From Geoalkalibacter ferrihydriticus DSM 17813 (lineage in GTDB: Bacteria; Desulfobacterota; Desulfuromonadia; Desulfuromonadales; Geoalkalibacteraceae), in NCBI RefSeq assembly GCF_000820505.1, contig NZ_JWJD01000011.1:1-64000 (forward strand): a DNA stretch of 64,000 bases. The letters run 5' to 3'. This document shows, piece after piece, positions 1 to 8,647 of this stretch. A program made the position numbers and the translations under genes. The notes under the pieces were generated by a model that was not told the DNA's origin, made no database searches, and was given only the letters and a program-made list of their open reading frames with translations. The stretch's first letter is position 1, and each line of letters starts with the position of its first letter.

Positions 1-64
1 GCTGGGCTATCTGTCACCGGCCGCCTACGAGCAGCAATATTTCAAAGAACTACGAGCAGCATAA
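1..64 (+). mobile_element. 3' end of an IS3-family transposase (OrfB), cut by the window edge
   Basis: The first reading frame ends in LGYLSPAAYEQQYFKELRAA followed by TAA at 62-64. The LGYLSP motif is the usual C-terminal signature of IS3-family OrfB (DDE) transposases. Only the last 20 codons are in the window, so catalytic residues cannot be checked. The inverted repeat that ends the element was not identified with confidence. Confidence 0.6.
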
Positions 65-263
65 AGGTTTGGTGTCCGCTATTGACGACCGACCCCAAGT
101 CGCCGTTGCCCATCAGCATCGTGATCCTGATTATTGGGTGGATCGGGCAACTTAAGTCTTGCTATTGCTATTGCTATTGCGAGAATTTGACCATTCAACA
201 CTTGAAACCCATGTATGGTTTTTTGCCTCTGACCCTACGGCGCGAGAATTAAAGGTCGTCACC

Positions 264-330
264 GCGACGGGCGTGAGGCAGGTTTTTGGGTTTGGGTTTC
301 ACGCAGAGCCGCCAAGGCGCGAAGAAGGGC
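264..330. repeat. Partial copy of the CTCACGC...GCGTGAG repeat family
   Basis: It contains GGGCGTGAGGCAGG followed by TTTCACGC, GCCGCCAAGGCGCGAAGA. The same two blocks in this order recur at about 700-760, 1605-1662, 2374-2430 and 2846-2896. Confidence 0.6.
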
Positions 331-388
331 AGGGGGCCGATTTGCCCTGTTTTTGGTGGCGGAGTTGACGTTGTAAGATATTAAATGA

Positions 389-445
389 GTCGCTTTTTTG
401 TGCATTTTGTCGTAGAAACAGGTAGTTGGTTTGGTCCGACCCCGG
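389..445. repeat. Short interspersed repeat, copy 1
   Basis: It shares GTCGCTTTTTTG, TTTTGTCGTAGAAACA and a GACCCCGG-like end with a second copy at 1775-1831. Both lie in the toxin-antitoxin array. Confidence 0.55.
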
Positions 446-613
446 AATCCCCGGAAAATTCGTCTCCCTTTTATTGATGAGGTTCAAGATCTTCAAGGTC
501 ATTTTTTTGAACGCAGATAAGGTCAAAGGCATAAACCCGATAAATTCGCAAGGTGTACCCAGATAAAGTTTCAGGGTTTTGAGGTATTATCCTGAGATTT
601 GGTTTAAATGTTT

Positions 614-817
614 TCATCTGCGTAAATCCGCCTTTATCTGCGTTCACCAAAAAGTCTTTCCCCGCGTTCATTGTGTTTTGAGAGTGCGCAGCGAACGGGC
701 GTGAGGCAGGTTTTTGGGTTTGGTTTTCACGCAAAGCCGCCAAGACGCGAAGAGGGGCAAATTCCAATTGCGGGCGATGAAGGGTAAAGAGCTTGTCAAC
801 AATAAAGATTTGACCCC
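614..817. repeat. Composite repeat of about 204 bp, copy A
   Basis: Nearly identical to 2759-2962, especially over the first 140 bases. It begins TCATCTGCGTAAATCCGCC, passes through GCGAACGGGCGTGAGGCAGG and TTTTCACGCAAAGCCGCC, and ends TTGTCAACAATAAAGATT, TGACCCC. The end contains a small dyad, GTCAA...TTGAC. The mntA start codon lies 29 bases beyond the end. Confidence 0.8.
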
Positions 818-846
818 ATTTCTGTTTCTGTGCCTCGGGAGAAATC

Positions 847-1161
847 ATGGGAAGGATAAAAAAAGAAAATCTCGATGTGCAACAGGTGGCTGAACGTCTC
901 CGTCAGGAAATCCCGCGTCTGCGCCGTGAATACTCAGTTCGATCTCTTGGCCTATTTGGGTCATACGTTCGTGGTGAGCAACGTCGCGGCAGCGATCTCG
1001 ATGTTCTGGTTGAGTTTTCTGAAGTGCCCGGAATGCTGCGCTTTCTTGATCTTGAACGAGATATCTCACGGTTAGTTGGCATACCTGTCGACCTGGTGCA
1101 GAAGGAAGCCCTCAAACCTGCTATCGGCCGGCGAATCGAAAAAGAAGTTCTGCCGATATGA
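847..1161 (+). CDS. mntA: MntA-type nucleotidyltransferase antitoxin
   Basis: A 104-residue minimal nucleotidyltransferase. It shows the family signature GS-x10-D-x-D as G38-S39 and D50-x-D52 ([15 protein letters not shown]). In characterised HepT/MntA systems this enzyme adds AMP units to the HEPN toxin and so neutralises it. The gene overlaps hepT by four bases (ATGA), the classical order. A composite repeat ends just upstream, so the module looks like a cassette placed behind that repeat. Function is inferred from family and pairing. Confidence 0.85.
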   Translation: MGRIKKENLDVQQVAERLRQEIPRLRREYSVRSLGLFGSYVRGEQRRGSDLDVLVEFSEVPGMLRFLDLERDISRLVGIPVDLVQKEALKPAIGRRIEKEVLPI

Positions 1162-1526
1162 AAGAGCCGCGCTTGGTTCAAGATTATCTGGGCGATATTC
1201 TCGATGCGATGGATAAAGCTGAGGATTTCACTGACTCAATGAACCTTCAGGCATTCAAGAAAGATGATAAAACCGTTTTTGCTGTCATTCGGAGCCTGGA
1301 AATCATTGGCGAAGCGGCTAAAAAGATACCGGTTCATTTGAGACGGAGATTCCCTGATATCCCGTGGAAAAGCTTAGCGGGAATGCGCGACAAGTTGATT
1401 CATGATTATGTCGGTGTGAGTCTTGAGGTTGTCTGGCGCACCGTAAAGGAGGATATCCCAACAGTGCGGCCACGTTTGAACGATATGCTGGAGGCAGTTC
1501 GGGACGAAGAGGTTAATCGTCCTTGA
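1158..1526 (+). CDS. hepT: HepT-type HEPN ribonuclease toxin (DUF86)
   Basis: A 122-residue HEPN-domain protein. The catalytic R-x4-H-x-Y motif is intact as R77, H82 and Y84 (RDKLIHDY), as expected for an active RNase toxin. The GEAAKKIP segment is typical of DUF86 proteins. It is translated from the ATGA overlap with mntA. The target RNA cannot be read from the sequence. Both partners are full length and show no damage, so this is probably a functional module. Confidence 0.85.
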   Translation: MKEPRLVQDYLGDILDAMDKAEDFTDSMNLQAFKKDDKTVFAVIRSLEIIGEAAKKIPVHLRRRFPDIPWKSLAGMRDKLIHDYVGVSLEVVWRTVKEDIPTVRPRLNDMLEAVRDEEVNRP

Positions 1527-1570
1527 GACATGGAAGATGGCCCAAAAGGGTATAGTCCTGGCTCCTTGGC

Positions 1571-1724
1571 TCTCTTTGCGGCTTGAGTGAGGGTTAGCGA
1601 GCGGGCGTGAGGCAGGTTTTAAAAGATCGGGCTTCACGCAAAGCCGCCAAGGCGCGAAGAGAGACATATGCCAACCGGGGACAAAGAGGGATGAAGGACT
1701 TGTCAACAATAAAGATTTGACCCC
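1571..1724. repeat. Composite repeat, copy B
   Basis: It contains GGGCGTGAGGCAGGTTTT, TTCACGCAAAGCCGCCAAGG, CGCGAAGA and the ending TTGTCAACAATAAAGATT, TGACCCC. It lies between hepT and the next toxin-antitoxin pair. After GACCCC it shares ATCTCT with the copy ending at 2495. Confidence 0.7.
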
Positions 1725-1774
1725 ATCTCTCCTGGAGACCCTTCAGACTCATTTCATTTTGGAAAAGGCTAAGG

Positions 1775-1831
1775 GTCGCTTTTTTGGGTATTTTGTCGTA
1801 GAAACAAAAGGTTGGCTTGGTCAGGCCCCGG
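1775..1831. repeat. Short interspersed repeat, copy 2
   Basis: It matches 389-445 (GTCGCTTTTTTG, TTTTGTCGTAGAAACA, then a GGCCCCGG end). It lies about 30 bases before the start of the ParE-pair antitoxin. Confidence 0.55.
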
Positions 1832-1862
1832 TAGGGTCCGACATGTGAAGGGGTAGTTGCCG

Positions 1863-2051
1863 ATGAACACCGCCAAGGAAGAGGTCAGGGATCTTCTCGA
1901 CAGGCTTCCCGAAGACTGCTCGCTGGAAGATGTCCAGTATCATCTGTATGTTCTGGAAAAGATCAAGCATGGCCTAAGGGTGGCTGAAGATCAGAGTGTC
2001 TATTCACAGGAGGAGGCGGAACTCCGCTTGAAAAAGTGGCTCACCGAATAG
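1863..2051 (+). CDS. Small antitoxin of a ParE/RelE-type pair
   Basis: A 62-residue acidic protein. Its length and position match addiction-module antitoxins that precede ParE/RelE toxins (…YHLYVLEKIKHGL…SQEEAELRLKKW). ATG at 1863 is chosen because AAGGGG lies nine bases upstream; an in-frame TTG at 1857 is too close to that site. No DNA-binding fold is obvious. It overlaps the toxin gene by 16 bases, so the two are translationally coupled. Assignment rests mainly on context. Confidence 0.65.
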   Translation: MNTAKEEVRDLLDRLPEDCSLEDVQYHLYVLEKIKHGLRVAEDQSVYSQEEAELRLKKWLTE

Positions 2052-2332
2052 TCTGGTCTCAGCAGGCGTTGTCCGATGTCGAGGAGATTGCTGAATATAT
2101 CGAGAAAGACTCACCGTTTTATGCACGATCCGTTGTGGCCAGGATCGTCGCTGCGACTAGGCTTTTGGTGCAGTACCCACTATCTGGGCGGGTAGTTCCC
2201 GAGATGAGAGACGCTGCTATTCGCGAAGTGTTTGCCGTCAATTACCGGATTATTTATCGAGTTGAGGAGACCGTGGTGACGATTGCTGCCGTTGTTCATG
2301 GCAAAAGGTTGCTGGACACTGGCGGGGCCTGA
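2036..2332 (+). CDS. ParE/RelE-type toxin
   Basis: A 98-residue protein with the plasmid-stabilisation fold pattern. It begins IVWSQQALSDVEEIAEYI, followed by a middle RxLxxxPxSGRxVPE-like segment and a C-terminal REVFAVNYRIIYRV strand. ParE-family toxins act on DNA gyrase and RelE-type toxins on ribosome-bound mRNA; the sequence does not decide between them. The start is GTG at 2036, inside the antitoxin gene. A composite repeat follows the stop codon almost immediately. Confidence 0.8.
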   Translation: MAHRIVWSQQALSDVEEIAEYIEKDSPFYARSVVARIVAATRLLVQYPLSGRVVPEMRDAAIREVFAVNYRIIYRVEETVVTIAAVVHGKRLLDTGGA

Positions 2333-2340
2333 TTTTCACT

Positions 2341-2495
2341 TTGCGTCCTCGCGGCTTGAGAGAGCGCAGCGAACGGGCGTGAGGCAGGTTTTATGAGTTC
2401 GGGTTTCACGCAATGTCGCCAAGGCGCGAATAGAGATATACCCACCCGCGGGCAAAGAGGGATGAAAGTCTTGTCAATATTAAAGATTTGACCCC
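2341..2495. repeat. Composite repeat, copy C
   Basis: It holds GCGAACGGGCGTGAGGCAGG, a slightly diverged TTTCACGCAATGTCGCCAAG block, and ends TTGTCAATATTAAAGATT, TGACCCC. Its right edge coincides with the truncated 5' end of the HEPN fragment that follows. Confidence 0.7.
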
Positions 2496-2707
2496 ATCTC
2501 TTTGACGAGTTGGTTCAGGGTTGCGTTGCGGTCGAATGTGATGAGGACGTTCTTGGCGAATTGAGTACGGTTTGCCTTGAAGCCCGCTACCCTTCGGACT
2601 TCGGCCTGTTGCCTCATGGCCGGCCTTTGCCGAGCGACATCGCGCGGTATCGGCAAGCTGTAAAAGCAATTTACGATAAAATCAGTTGTTTTCTGGAAAA
2701 GCCCTGA
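2492..2707 (+). pseudogene. 5'-truncated HEPN-domain protein fragment
   Basis: The open frame after the TGA at 2489-2491 encodes a tail typical of HEPN proteins (…LEARYPSDFGLLPHGRPLP…AVKAIYDKI). The N-terminal half of the domain is absent. The frame begins inside the end of the composite repeat, so the breakpoint appears to be the repeat junction. There is no good ribosome binding site before the TTG at 2510. It is best read as a remnant of an MNT/HEPN-like pair. Protein production is doubtful. Confidence 0.6.
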
Positions 2708-2758
2708 TTATTTGGTCGATTGAGGACATGTTTAATGCGTGTCATGCTTGAAAGGTTC

Positions 2759-2962
2759 TCATCTGCGTAAATCCGCCTTTATCTGCGTTCACCAAAAAGT
2801 CTTTCCCCGCGTTCATTGTGTTTTGAGAGTGCGTAGCGAACGGGCGTGAGGCAGGTTTTTGGGTTTGGGTTTCACGCAAAGCCGCCAAGGCGCGAGAGGG
2901 GCAAATTCAAATTGATGGACGTAGAAGAACAAAGGGTTTGTCAACAATAAAGATTTGACCCC
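2759..2962. repeat. Composite repeat, copy D
   Basis: A near-identical, same-orientation copy of 614-817, ending TTGTCAACAATAAAGATT, TGACCCC. Its right edge is 42 bases before metK, so it probably forms part of the metK upstream region. Confidence 0.8.
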
Positions 2963-3004
2963 GTTTGCTCGGTTCAAATAATACACAGAAAAAATGGAGA
3001 TTTC

Positions 3005-4159
3005 ATGTCAAGACTGACGACTTTTACTTCAGAATCGGTGTCTGAGGGGCACCCCGACAAGATGGCTGATCAAATTTCTGATGCCGTCCTCGATGCTATT
3101 CTGCGGCAGGATAAAAACGCGCGTGTCGCCTGCGAAACCATGCTGAAAACCGGTGCGGTGATTCTTGCCGGGGAAGTGACCACTGGCGTATGGGTAGATT
3201 TGGAAGAACTGGTGCGCAAGGTGGTGACCGATATTGGCTACGACCACTCAGATCTGGGTTTTGACGGCAATACCTGCTCCGTGAACAATATGCTCGGGAA
3301 ACAGTCCCCGGATATTGCACAGGGTGTCGATGAATACGAGGGCCATGAGCAGGGCGCCGGCGACCAGGGATTGATGTTTGGTTTTGCCTGCGATGAAACC
3401 GATGTGCTTATGCCCGCTGCCATTACCTACGCCCACCGCCTGGTGCAGCGTCAGAGCCAGCTCCGCAAAAAAAGGATTCTCCCCTGGCTACGCCCCGACG
3501 CTAAGAGTCAGGTCACCTTACGCTACGTCGACGGTAAGCCGGTCGGTGTTGACGCTGTGGTGCTGTCCACGCAGCATGATCCAGACATCTCGGCCAAGGA
3601 TCTTAAAGAAGCGGTCATTGATGAGATCATCAAGCCCGTTCTCCCCGCAGAGTGGCTGGATAATTCAACGCGTATTCATGTCAACCCCACCGGCCGCTTC
3701 GTCATCGGTGGTCCCGTCGGGGATTGCGGCCTGACCGGCCGAAAGGTTATCGTAGATACCTATGGTGGGTTTGCACGCCACGGAGGAGGTGCCTTTTCCG
3801 GAAAGGACCCTTCCAAGGTGGATCGCTCCGCTACCTATGCCGCCCGTTACATTGCCAAAAATATTGTGGCCGCAGGATTGGCCAGCAAATGCGAACTCCA
3901 GGTTTCCTATGCGATCGGTGTCGCGGAACCGACCAGTGTTGCCGTTGACACCTTTGGCACCGCCGTTATCGACGAGGAAAAGATTGAGGCGTTGATTCGT
4001 CGCCATTTTGATTTGCGGCCCAAAGGGCTGATTGCCATGCTGGATCTGCTGCGCCCCATCTATCAGGCAACTGCAGCGTATGGGCATTTTGGCCGCAACG
4101 AGTTTCCGTGGGAACAAACCAATAAGGCCGAGGAATTACGCCAGGATGCGGGGCTCTAA
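3005..4159 (+). CDS. metK: S-adenosylmethionine synthetase
   Basis: A 384-residue cytoplasmic enzyme that makes S-adenosylmethionine from methionine and ATP. It has GHPDK at 15-19 near the N-terminus, the GAGDQG signature and the [17 protein letters not shown]-loop-like motif. Length is normal for the family. The start is ATG at 3005 with GGAG upstream. It ends two bases before the flippase gene and may be co-transcribed with the polysaccharide operon, which contains an SAM-dependent methyltransferase. No SAM riboswitch was recognised upstream; a composite repeat occupies that region. Confidence 0.97.
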   Translation: MSRLTTFTSESVSEGHPDKMADQISDAVLDAILRQDKNARVACETMLKTGAVILAGEVTTGVWVDLEELVRKVVTDIGYDHSDLGFDGNTCSVNNMLGKQSPDIAQGVDEYEGHEQGAGDQGLMFGFACDETDVLMPAAITYAHRLVQRQSQLRKKRILPWLRPDAKSQVTLRYVDGKPVGVDAVVLSTQHDPDISAKDLKEAVIDEIIKPVLPAEWLDNSTRIHVNPTGRFVIGGPVGDCGLTGRKVIVDTYGGFARHGGGAFSGKDPSKVDRSATYAARYIAKNIVAAGLASKCELQVSYAIGVAEPTSVAVDTFGTAVIDEEKIEALIRRHFDLRPKGLIAMLDLLRPIYQATAAYGHFGRNEFPWEQTNKAEELRQDAGL

Positions 4160-4161
4160 GC

Positions 4162-5502
4162 TTGTTGGCGAAAGCTTTTAGATCCATCGGTTCGCCGCGC
4201 CAGTGGGTGCAGGATGACCTGCTGCGGCGCCTGTTCAAAAATGCAGCCGTCTTGTTCAGTGGCAATATGATTGCCTCCCTGCTGGGGCTGGCATCCCTGG
4301 CGTTGACTGCCCGCGCGTTGGGTGTCGAGCAGTTTGGTTTTTTGGTGCTGATCACCACCTATGTGCTGATCGTCGACAGGCTGGTTAATTTTCAGAGTTG
4401 GCAGGCCATTATCAAGTACGGCGCGGATGCTTTGGAGAAAGAGCGCCGTGAGGACTTCAAATCCCTCATAAAATTCGGGTTTCTGCTGGATGGCGCAACG
4501 GCGGTTCTGGGGGCGGTTGTAGCCGCCTGCGCTGCCTGGTTCGTGGGGCAGTGGCGTGGGTGGGATGACCAGCTTGTGCTGATGGCGGCTCTGTACAGTT
4601 TCACCATCCTTTTTCACATCAACGGCACCCCGACGGCTATTCTCAGGTTGTTCAACAAATTCAAACTGGTGGCTTACCAGAATGTCATCGCCTCGGTCAT
4701 TAAGTTGGTCGGCGTGACAATCGCGTTTTTCAGTGGGGCGGGGTTGTGGGCATTTCTGCTGGTGTGGGCGGTGGTCGATGTTGTCGGCAAGCTTGTTCTG
4801 GTTTTCTTCGCTGGACAGGAATTGACGGCAAAAGGGTATCGGGGGCTCTGGGGGAGCAGTACCAAGGCCATATCTCAAAAATTTAAAGGGATATGGGCGT
4901 TTGTTTGGACGACCAATATTAACAGCTCGATACGCATGACGTCGCGTGAGCTTGATGTCATGATCATTGCAGGTTTTCTTGGGCCGGCGGCAGTCGGGCT
5001 TTATAAAATTGCCAAACAGTTCGCTTCGGTTATTCAGAAAACTATAGACCCGCTTTATCAAGCGATTTATCCAGAACTTGCAAAGCTTTTTACGAGGGGC
5101 GAGATAAAAAACTTCATTTTTTTCGGCCTTCGCTCATCACTGATTGCCGGGATGTTTGCGGCCTTGGTCTGGCTTGGATTTTATTTCTTTTCAGAATACA
5201 TTTTCCTTTTCACGGTAGGCGCTGAATACCTGGATGCCGTAGGCGTTTTGCTCTGGTACATGATGGCAATCGTTGTTGCAACAATCGCCTTTCCGCTGCA
5301 ACCCGCCATGCTTGCCATGGGTCTACCGCATACAACCTTTTGGGTCCATATCGGCAGCACCATTGTTTATTTTTCTGTGCTTTATGTCGCCTTGCCTTCA
5401 CTTGGCCTCATCGGTGCCGGGGTGGCTTATTTAGTTTATTATCTGAGTTGGTCTTGTGCCATGTTGGCCATTGAAGCTTATTTGCTGGCAAGGAGGGTTT
5501 GA
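4162..5502 (+). CDS. wzx: Oligosaccharide flippase (Wzx-like)
   Basis: A 446-residue polytopic membrane protein with about 12-14 hydrophobic segments. The N-terminus (KNAAVLFSGNMIASLLGLAS) is typical of polysaccharide flippases of the MOP superfamily. These carry lipid-linked repeat units across the inner membrane before polymerisation. The likely start is TTG at 4162; no better in-frame codon with a clear ribosome site is seen, so the start is uncertain. It sits first in an operon that also encodes a Wzy-like polymerase, as in Wzx/Wzy-dependent loci. Confidence 0.88.
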   Translation: MLAKAFRSIGSPRQWVQDDLLRRLFKNAAVLFSGNMIASLLGLASLALTARALGVEQFGFLVLITTYVLIVDRLVNFQSWQAIIKYGADALEKERREDFKSLIKFGFLLDGATAVLGAVVAACAAWFVGQWRGWDDQLVLMAALYSFTILFHINGTPTAILRLFNKFKLVAYQNVIASVIKLVGVTIAFFSGAGLWAFLLVWAVVDVVGKLVLVFFAGQELTAKGYRGLWGSSTKAISQKFKGIWAFVWTTNINSSIRMTSRELDVMIIAGFLGPAAVGLYKIAKQFASVIQKTIDPLYQAIYPELAKLFTRGEIKNFIFFGLRSSLIAGMFAALVWLGFYFFSEYIFLFTVGAEYLDAVGVLLWYMMAIVVATIAFPLQPAMLAMGLPHTTFWVHIGSTIVYFSVLYVALPSLGLIGAGVAYLVYYLSWSCAMLAIEAYLLARRV

Positions 5503-5503
5503 G

Positions 5504-6766
5504 TTGAAGTGCGTCCCCCTAACAAAGGATGAAGTGAACGCCTTTCTTCATTTCGGATATTTACCGAGCCCAAAGCCTGTCAATGTGGCCGGCTTGCTTT
5601 CCCGTTACAATATCGCACCTAAACCCGAGGAAAATAAGGCTGACGAAAAGAGTTTGATTGAGGAAGGATCAGGCATTCTTGATAGCATTTTTGCCGATAT
5701 AGCTAAAAAAATTGAAAATAAGAAGGTCGTTATCCCGATAAGTGGCGGGATGGATTCACGGGGCATATTGGCTGGTCTTTTAAGGCATTTGCCGAAAGAA
5801 AAAATTCAAACTGTGACTTTGGGCATTCCCGGGGCGCTGGATTACGAAATCGGGCAACTGGTTGCAAAAAAAGCAGGGGTACACAACAAGGCTATTGATT
5901 TAAATGAAATCAGGTTTTGCGAAAAAGAATTGATTGAATACGCCAAGTGCTTTAATCGACCGATCGCCTTGCTGGAAGGTTATCTGTTTAGTCAGGTATT
6001 TAGGGGCTTTGGAAGCGAGAGTGTTTTTCTAAGCGGATTTTTGGGGGAGGCGCTAACCGGCGCACATTTGCCCTCTGTGGAAAGTAAGACGTGGGAACAG
6101 GCCAAAGAAGTTTTTTCTAAATGGAATAACTATACAAAGGGTGAATATGGTTGCCAGCTAAGCGAAGCATTGCCTCTTGGTGAATATTATAGAGGGAACC
6201 TCTCACTGGATGACCAGTTGGATTTTTTTATTCGGCAAAGGTTCTACATTAGGCCCCTTGTTTTACAAAAAGGTTATACACATATTGCCCCATATTTGAA
6301 TGAAAAATGGTTTGACTTTGCTCTTAATTTGCCTAGGAATTATCGCGAAAACCAAAGTATTTTTAAGAAAATTCTTTTATATAGTTACCCTGAGCTTTTT
6401 AGTCTGCCTCTTAAAAACAATAGAGGTTTGCCGTTGACAGCAGGGAGTTTTGCTCTTTTTCAAAAGAGGGTGAGAAATAGATTGACATTGATGGGGAATA
6501 AATGTCTGCCAGCATTAATTCCTAAGCCACCTCATGGCTTAAATTATATAGACTTTGAACAGGGCTATTGTAATAAAGAGGATCTTAAGCGGCTTGCTGA
6601 TAAGTCTTTACATGATCTTGATATGCGCCAGTTAATTGACTGGATTGATATAAGAAAGATATGGCAAGAGCATCTTTCCAGTGGAGAAAACCACGCCCAG
6701 ATTATTTCACTTCTAGTTTCCCTAGAAATTTTTTACAAGGCACATGAATATAATGAAATTACGTAA
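5504..6766 (+). CDS. Asparagine synthase-like amidotransferase lacking the glutaminase domain
   Basis: A 420-residue protein with the ATP-pyrophosphatase PP-loop SGGMDS at about 80-85, which characterises the synthetase domain of AsnB-type enzymes. The usual N-terminal glutamine-hydrolysing domain with catalytic Cys2 is missing. TTG at 5504 is chosen because AGGAGG stands eight bases upstream; the frame extends further into the flippase gene only by chance. Homologues in O-antigen loci are thought to amidate sugar carboxylates, but the substrate here is unknown. The DNA is visibly more AT-rich than the flanks. Confidence 0.75.
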   Translation: MKCVPLTKDEVNAFLHFGYLPSPKPVNVAGLLSRYNIAPKPEENKADEKSLIEEGSGILDSIFADIAKKIENKKVVIPISGGMDSRGILAGLLRHLPKEKIQTVTLGIPGALDYEIGQLVAKKAGVHNKAIDLNEIRFCEKELIEYAKCFNRPIALLEGYLFSQVFRGFGSESVFLSGFLGEALTGAHLPSVESKTWEQAKEVFSKWNNYTKGEYGCQLSEALPLGEYYRGNLSLDDQLDFFIRQRFYIRPLVLQKGYTHIAPYLNEKWFDFALNLPRNYRENQSIFKKILLYSYPELFSLPLKNNRGLPLTAGSFALFQKRVRNRLTLMGNKCLPALIPKPPHGLNYIDFEQGYCNKEDLKRLADKSLHDLDMRQLIDWIDIRKIWQEHLSSGENHAQIISLLVSLEIFYKAHEYNEIT

Positions 6767-7508
6767 TAAATTTGAGATTCAGGATTCTCAATATGAGTTT
6801 CCTTATCACTATATCCCCCATTTTGACAAAAATGGCACTCCAAGTTTGATGCGTAAACTCAATTGGGGGTTCGACTACTTGTGTTACCAAAGGCATATCA
6901 GGGAGAAGGTTTCGGAAATAAATCCCCGGTCCGTTCTTGAGGTGGGTTGTGGAGACGGTTATTTTATTGGGAATCTGCCGACGAGCATTCCTGTGCGTGT
7001 TGGTTGCGACCTATCTGAAAGGGCGATTGCCTTTGCGAGGGCTTTTCATCCAAATTGCCAATTTTCTGCTTCGGATGTTGGGGAGTTGGGCGAAAAATTT
7101 GATATTGTCGCCGCAATAGAGGTTTTAGAACATATTCCTGATGATTTAATCGCCAGTTTTTTTTGCAAATTATCGGAGCGCCTCGAAGAGAATGGCAGGA
7201 TTGTTTTGTCTGTCCCAACGACGGTCATTCCGTTAAATAAAAAGCATTATCGCCACTACACATTGGACCTTTTGGAAAAACAGTTAGGGCAAAGCGGGGC
7301 GATGCTGGAAATAATTGAGCACGAGTATATTTATAATAAGCCCATCTGGTTTGATTTTTTTAAAAGAACTTTTGACAACAGGTTATTCAGTTTTGAACTT
7401 AAACCTTTTATGCGGCTTGCCTGGAATTGTGTTTGGAAGAAAAACAGATATGCCAACGGTCAAAATGGCTATCACTTGGTTGCAATCATCGGCAAGGCGA
7501 AAAAGTGA
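6744..7508 (+). CDS. SAM-dependent methyltransferase
   Basis: A 254-residue class I methyltransferase. Motif I is E66-V-G-C-G-D-G (residues 66-72), followed by an acidic residue for ribose binding (VGCDLS) and the IEVLEHIPDD motif common in small-molecule and sugar methyltransferases. It overlaps the preceding gene by 23 bases; a second ATG at 6753 is possible. It probably methylates a sugar or the chain end of the surface glycan. That substrate is inferred from the operon. Confidence 0.82.
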   Translation: MNIMKLRNKFEIQDSQYEFPYHYIPHFDKNGTPSLMRKLNWGFDYLCYQRHIREKVSEINPRSVLEVGCGDGYFIGNLPTSIPVRVGCDLSERAIAFARAFHPNCQFSASDVGELGEKFDIVAAIEVLEHIPDDLIASFFCKLSERLEENGRIVLSVPTTVIPLNKKHYRHYTLDLLEKQLGQSGAMLEIIEHEYIYNKPIWFDFFKRTFDNRLFSFELKPFMRLAWNCVWKKNRYANGQNGYHLVAIIGKAKK

Positions 7509-8647
7509 AAATCGTTTATATCTCCAGCTCAGCCATCCCCTCTCGCGCTGCCAACAGCATCCACGTCATGAAAATGTGTCAGGCCTTTGCGAAGAACGGC
7601 CACGAGGTTGTGTTGCTGGCGCCTGACCGGAAGGCAGAATATGAGCCTAGTGTGGGGGATTGTTATGAATATTATGGTGTGGAAAAATGCTTTGAAATTG
7701 TAAAAATCCCATGGCTTCCCTTGAAAGGGCGAGGGTATATTTATGGGTTTTTAGCGGCACGAAAGGCAAAAGAATTAAGCCCGGATCTTGTGTATTGCAG
7801 GAATGCGCCTGGTTGCTATTTTGCGGCAAGGTTTGGTCAACCAGTGTTTTTTGAATCCCACGCGCCACTTGAAGACGCTGGTAAAATTTCTGACTGGATG
7901 TTTCGAAAGATTATTAAAGATCCCAATCTTCAAAAATTGGTAGTTATTACCAATGCGCTCAAAGATTATTATGAAAAAAACTATCCCGCAACCAGAAATA
8001 AAATCCAAGTGGCCCCTGATGGTGCTGACCCAATCCCTCCCGATATCGAGCCTGTTGTTTTTCCAAATGCAGGGAAGCGGTTGCAGGTGGGATACGTGGG
8101 GCATCTATATAGGGGGCGTGGTATTGAACATATAGCAAGCCTCGCTTTGGCCTGCAGAGAATGGGCCGATTTTCATGTCGTGGGAGGGGGGCAGGATGAC
8201 CTTGCCCGCTGTATTTCAGAATTTAGTTACATCGACAATCTATATTTTCATGGTTTTTTGCCATACGTGGATGCTCAAAATTTCCGAGTCGGCTGTGATG
8301 TTCTAATTGCCCCTTACCAAGAAGACATAAGTATAGCGGGGCTAGGAAAGGGAAATACATTGCAGTGGATGTCCCCATTAAAAATATTTGAATACATGGC
8401 TGCGGGAAAACCGATTATATGTACAAATTTTCCAGTGTTACGAGAAGTACTCGTTGACAAAAAAAATGCCTTGCTATGCCATTTTTGCAGCCAAGTGGAA
8501 TGGATAGAGGCACTGGCAAGCATAAGAGACGATAGTTTTTTGGGCAAATCGCTCGGGGAAAACGCCTATTCTGACTTTATTAAAAAATATACGTGGGGCT
8601 CGCGGGCACAGCGATTGATGAGTCAGCCAGATAAGAGTTTGAGTTGA
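7505..8647 (+). CDS. Glycosyltransferase, GT4 family
   Basis: A GT-B fold glycosyltransferase of 380 residues. The N-terminal Rossmann half begins VKIVYISSSAIPSRAANSIH; the C-terminal half has the donor-binding segment PLKIFEYMAAGKPII with an E-x7-E-like pattern. GTG at 7505 is selected: it overlaps the preceding stop (GTGA) and starts exactly at the first beta strand, whereas the longer frame adds an unrelated N-terminus. It transfers a nucleotide-activated sugar during repeat-unit assembly; donor and acceptor are unknown. Confidence 0.88.
   Translation: MKIVYISSSAIPSRAANSIHVMKMCQAFAKNGHEVVLLAPDRKAEYEPSVGDCYEYYGVEKCFEIVKIPWLPLKGRGYIYGFLAARKAKELSPDLVYCRNAPGCYFAARFGQPVFFESHAPLEDAGKISDWMFRKIIKDPNLQKLVVITNALKDYYEKNYPATRNKIQVAPDGADPIPPDIEPVVFPNAGKRLQVGYVGHLYRGRGIEHIASLALACREWADFHVVGGGQDDLARCISEFSYIDNLYFHGFLPYVDAQNFRVGCDVLIAPYQEDISIAGLGKGNTLQWMSPLKIFEYMAAGKPIICTNFPVLREVLVDKKNALLCHFCSQVEWIEALASIRDDSFLGKSLGENAYSDFIKKYTWGSRAQRLMSQPDKSLS

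Larger units (their letters stand above)
65..846. other. Gene-free repeat-rich stretch after the transposase
   Basis: No convincing coding region is seen here. It holds a partial copy of the GGGCGTGAGG/TTTCACGC repeat (264-330), a short repeat with TTTTGTCGTAGAAACA (389-445) and one full composite repeat (614-817). The reading frames across it look like chance. Confidence 0.6.

Noticed and set aside
1374-1709. Open frame on the minus strand across hepT and a repeat
   Set aside because: It is antisense to an intact toxin gene and runs into a repeat; its translation has no recognisable domain.
2481-2962. Repeat ends as integron attC sites
   Set aside because: There is no integrase gene and no attC-like core sites or folded structure; only the layout is reminiscent.
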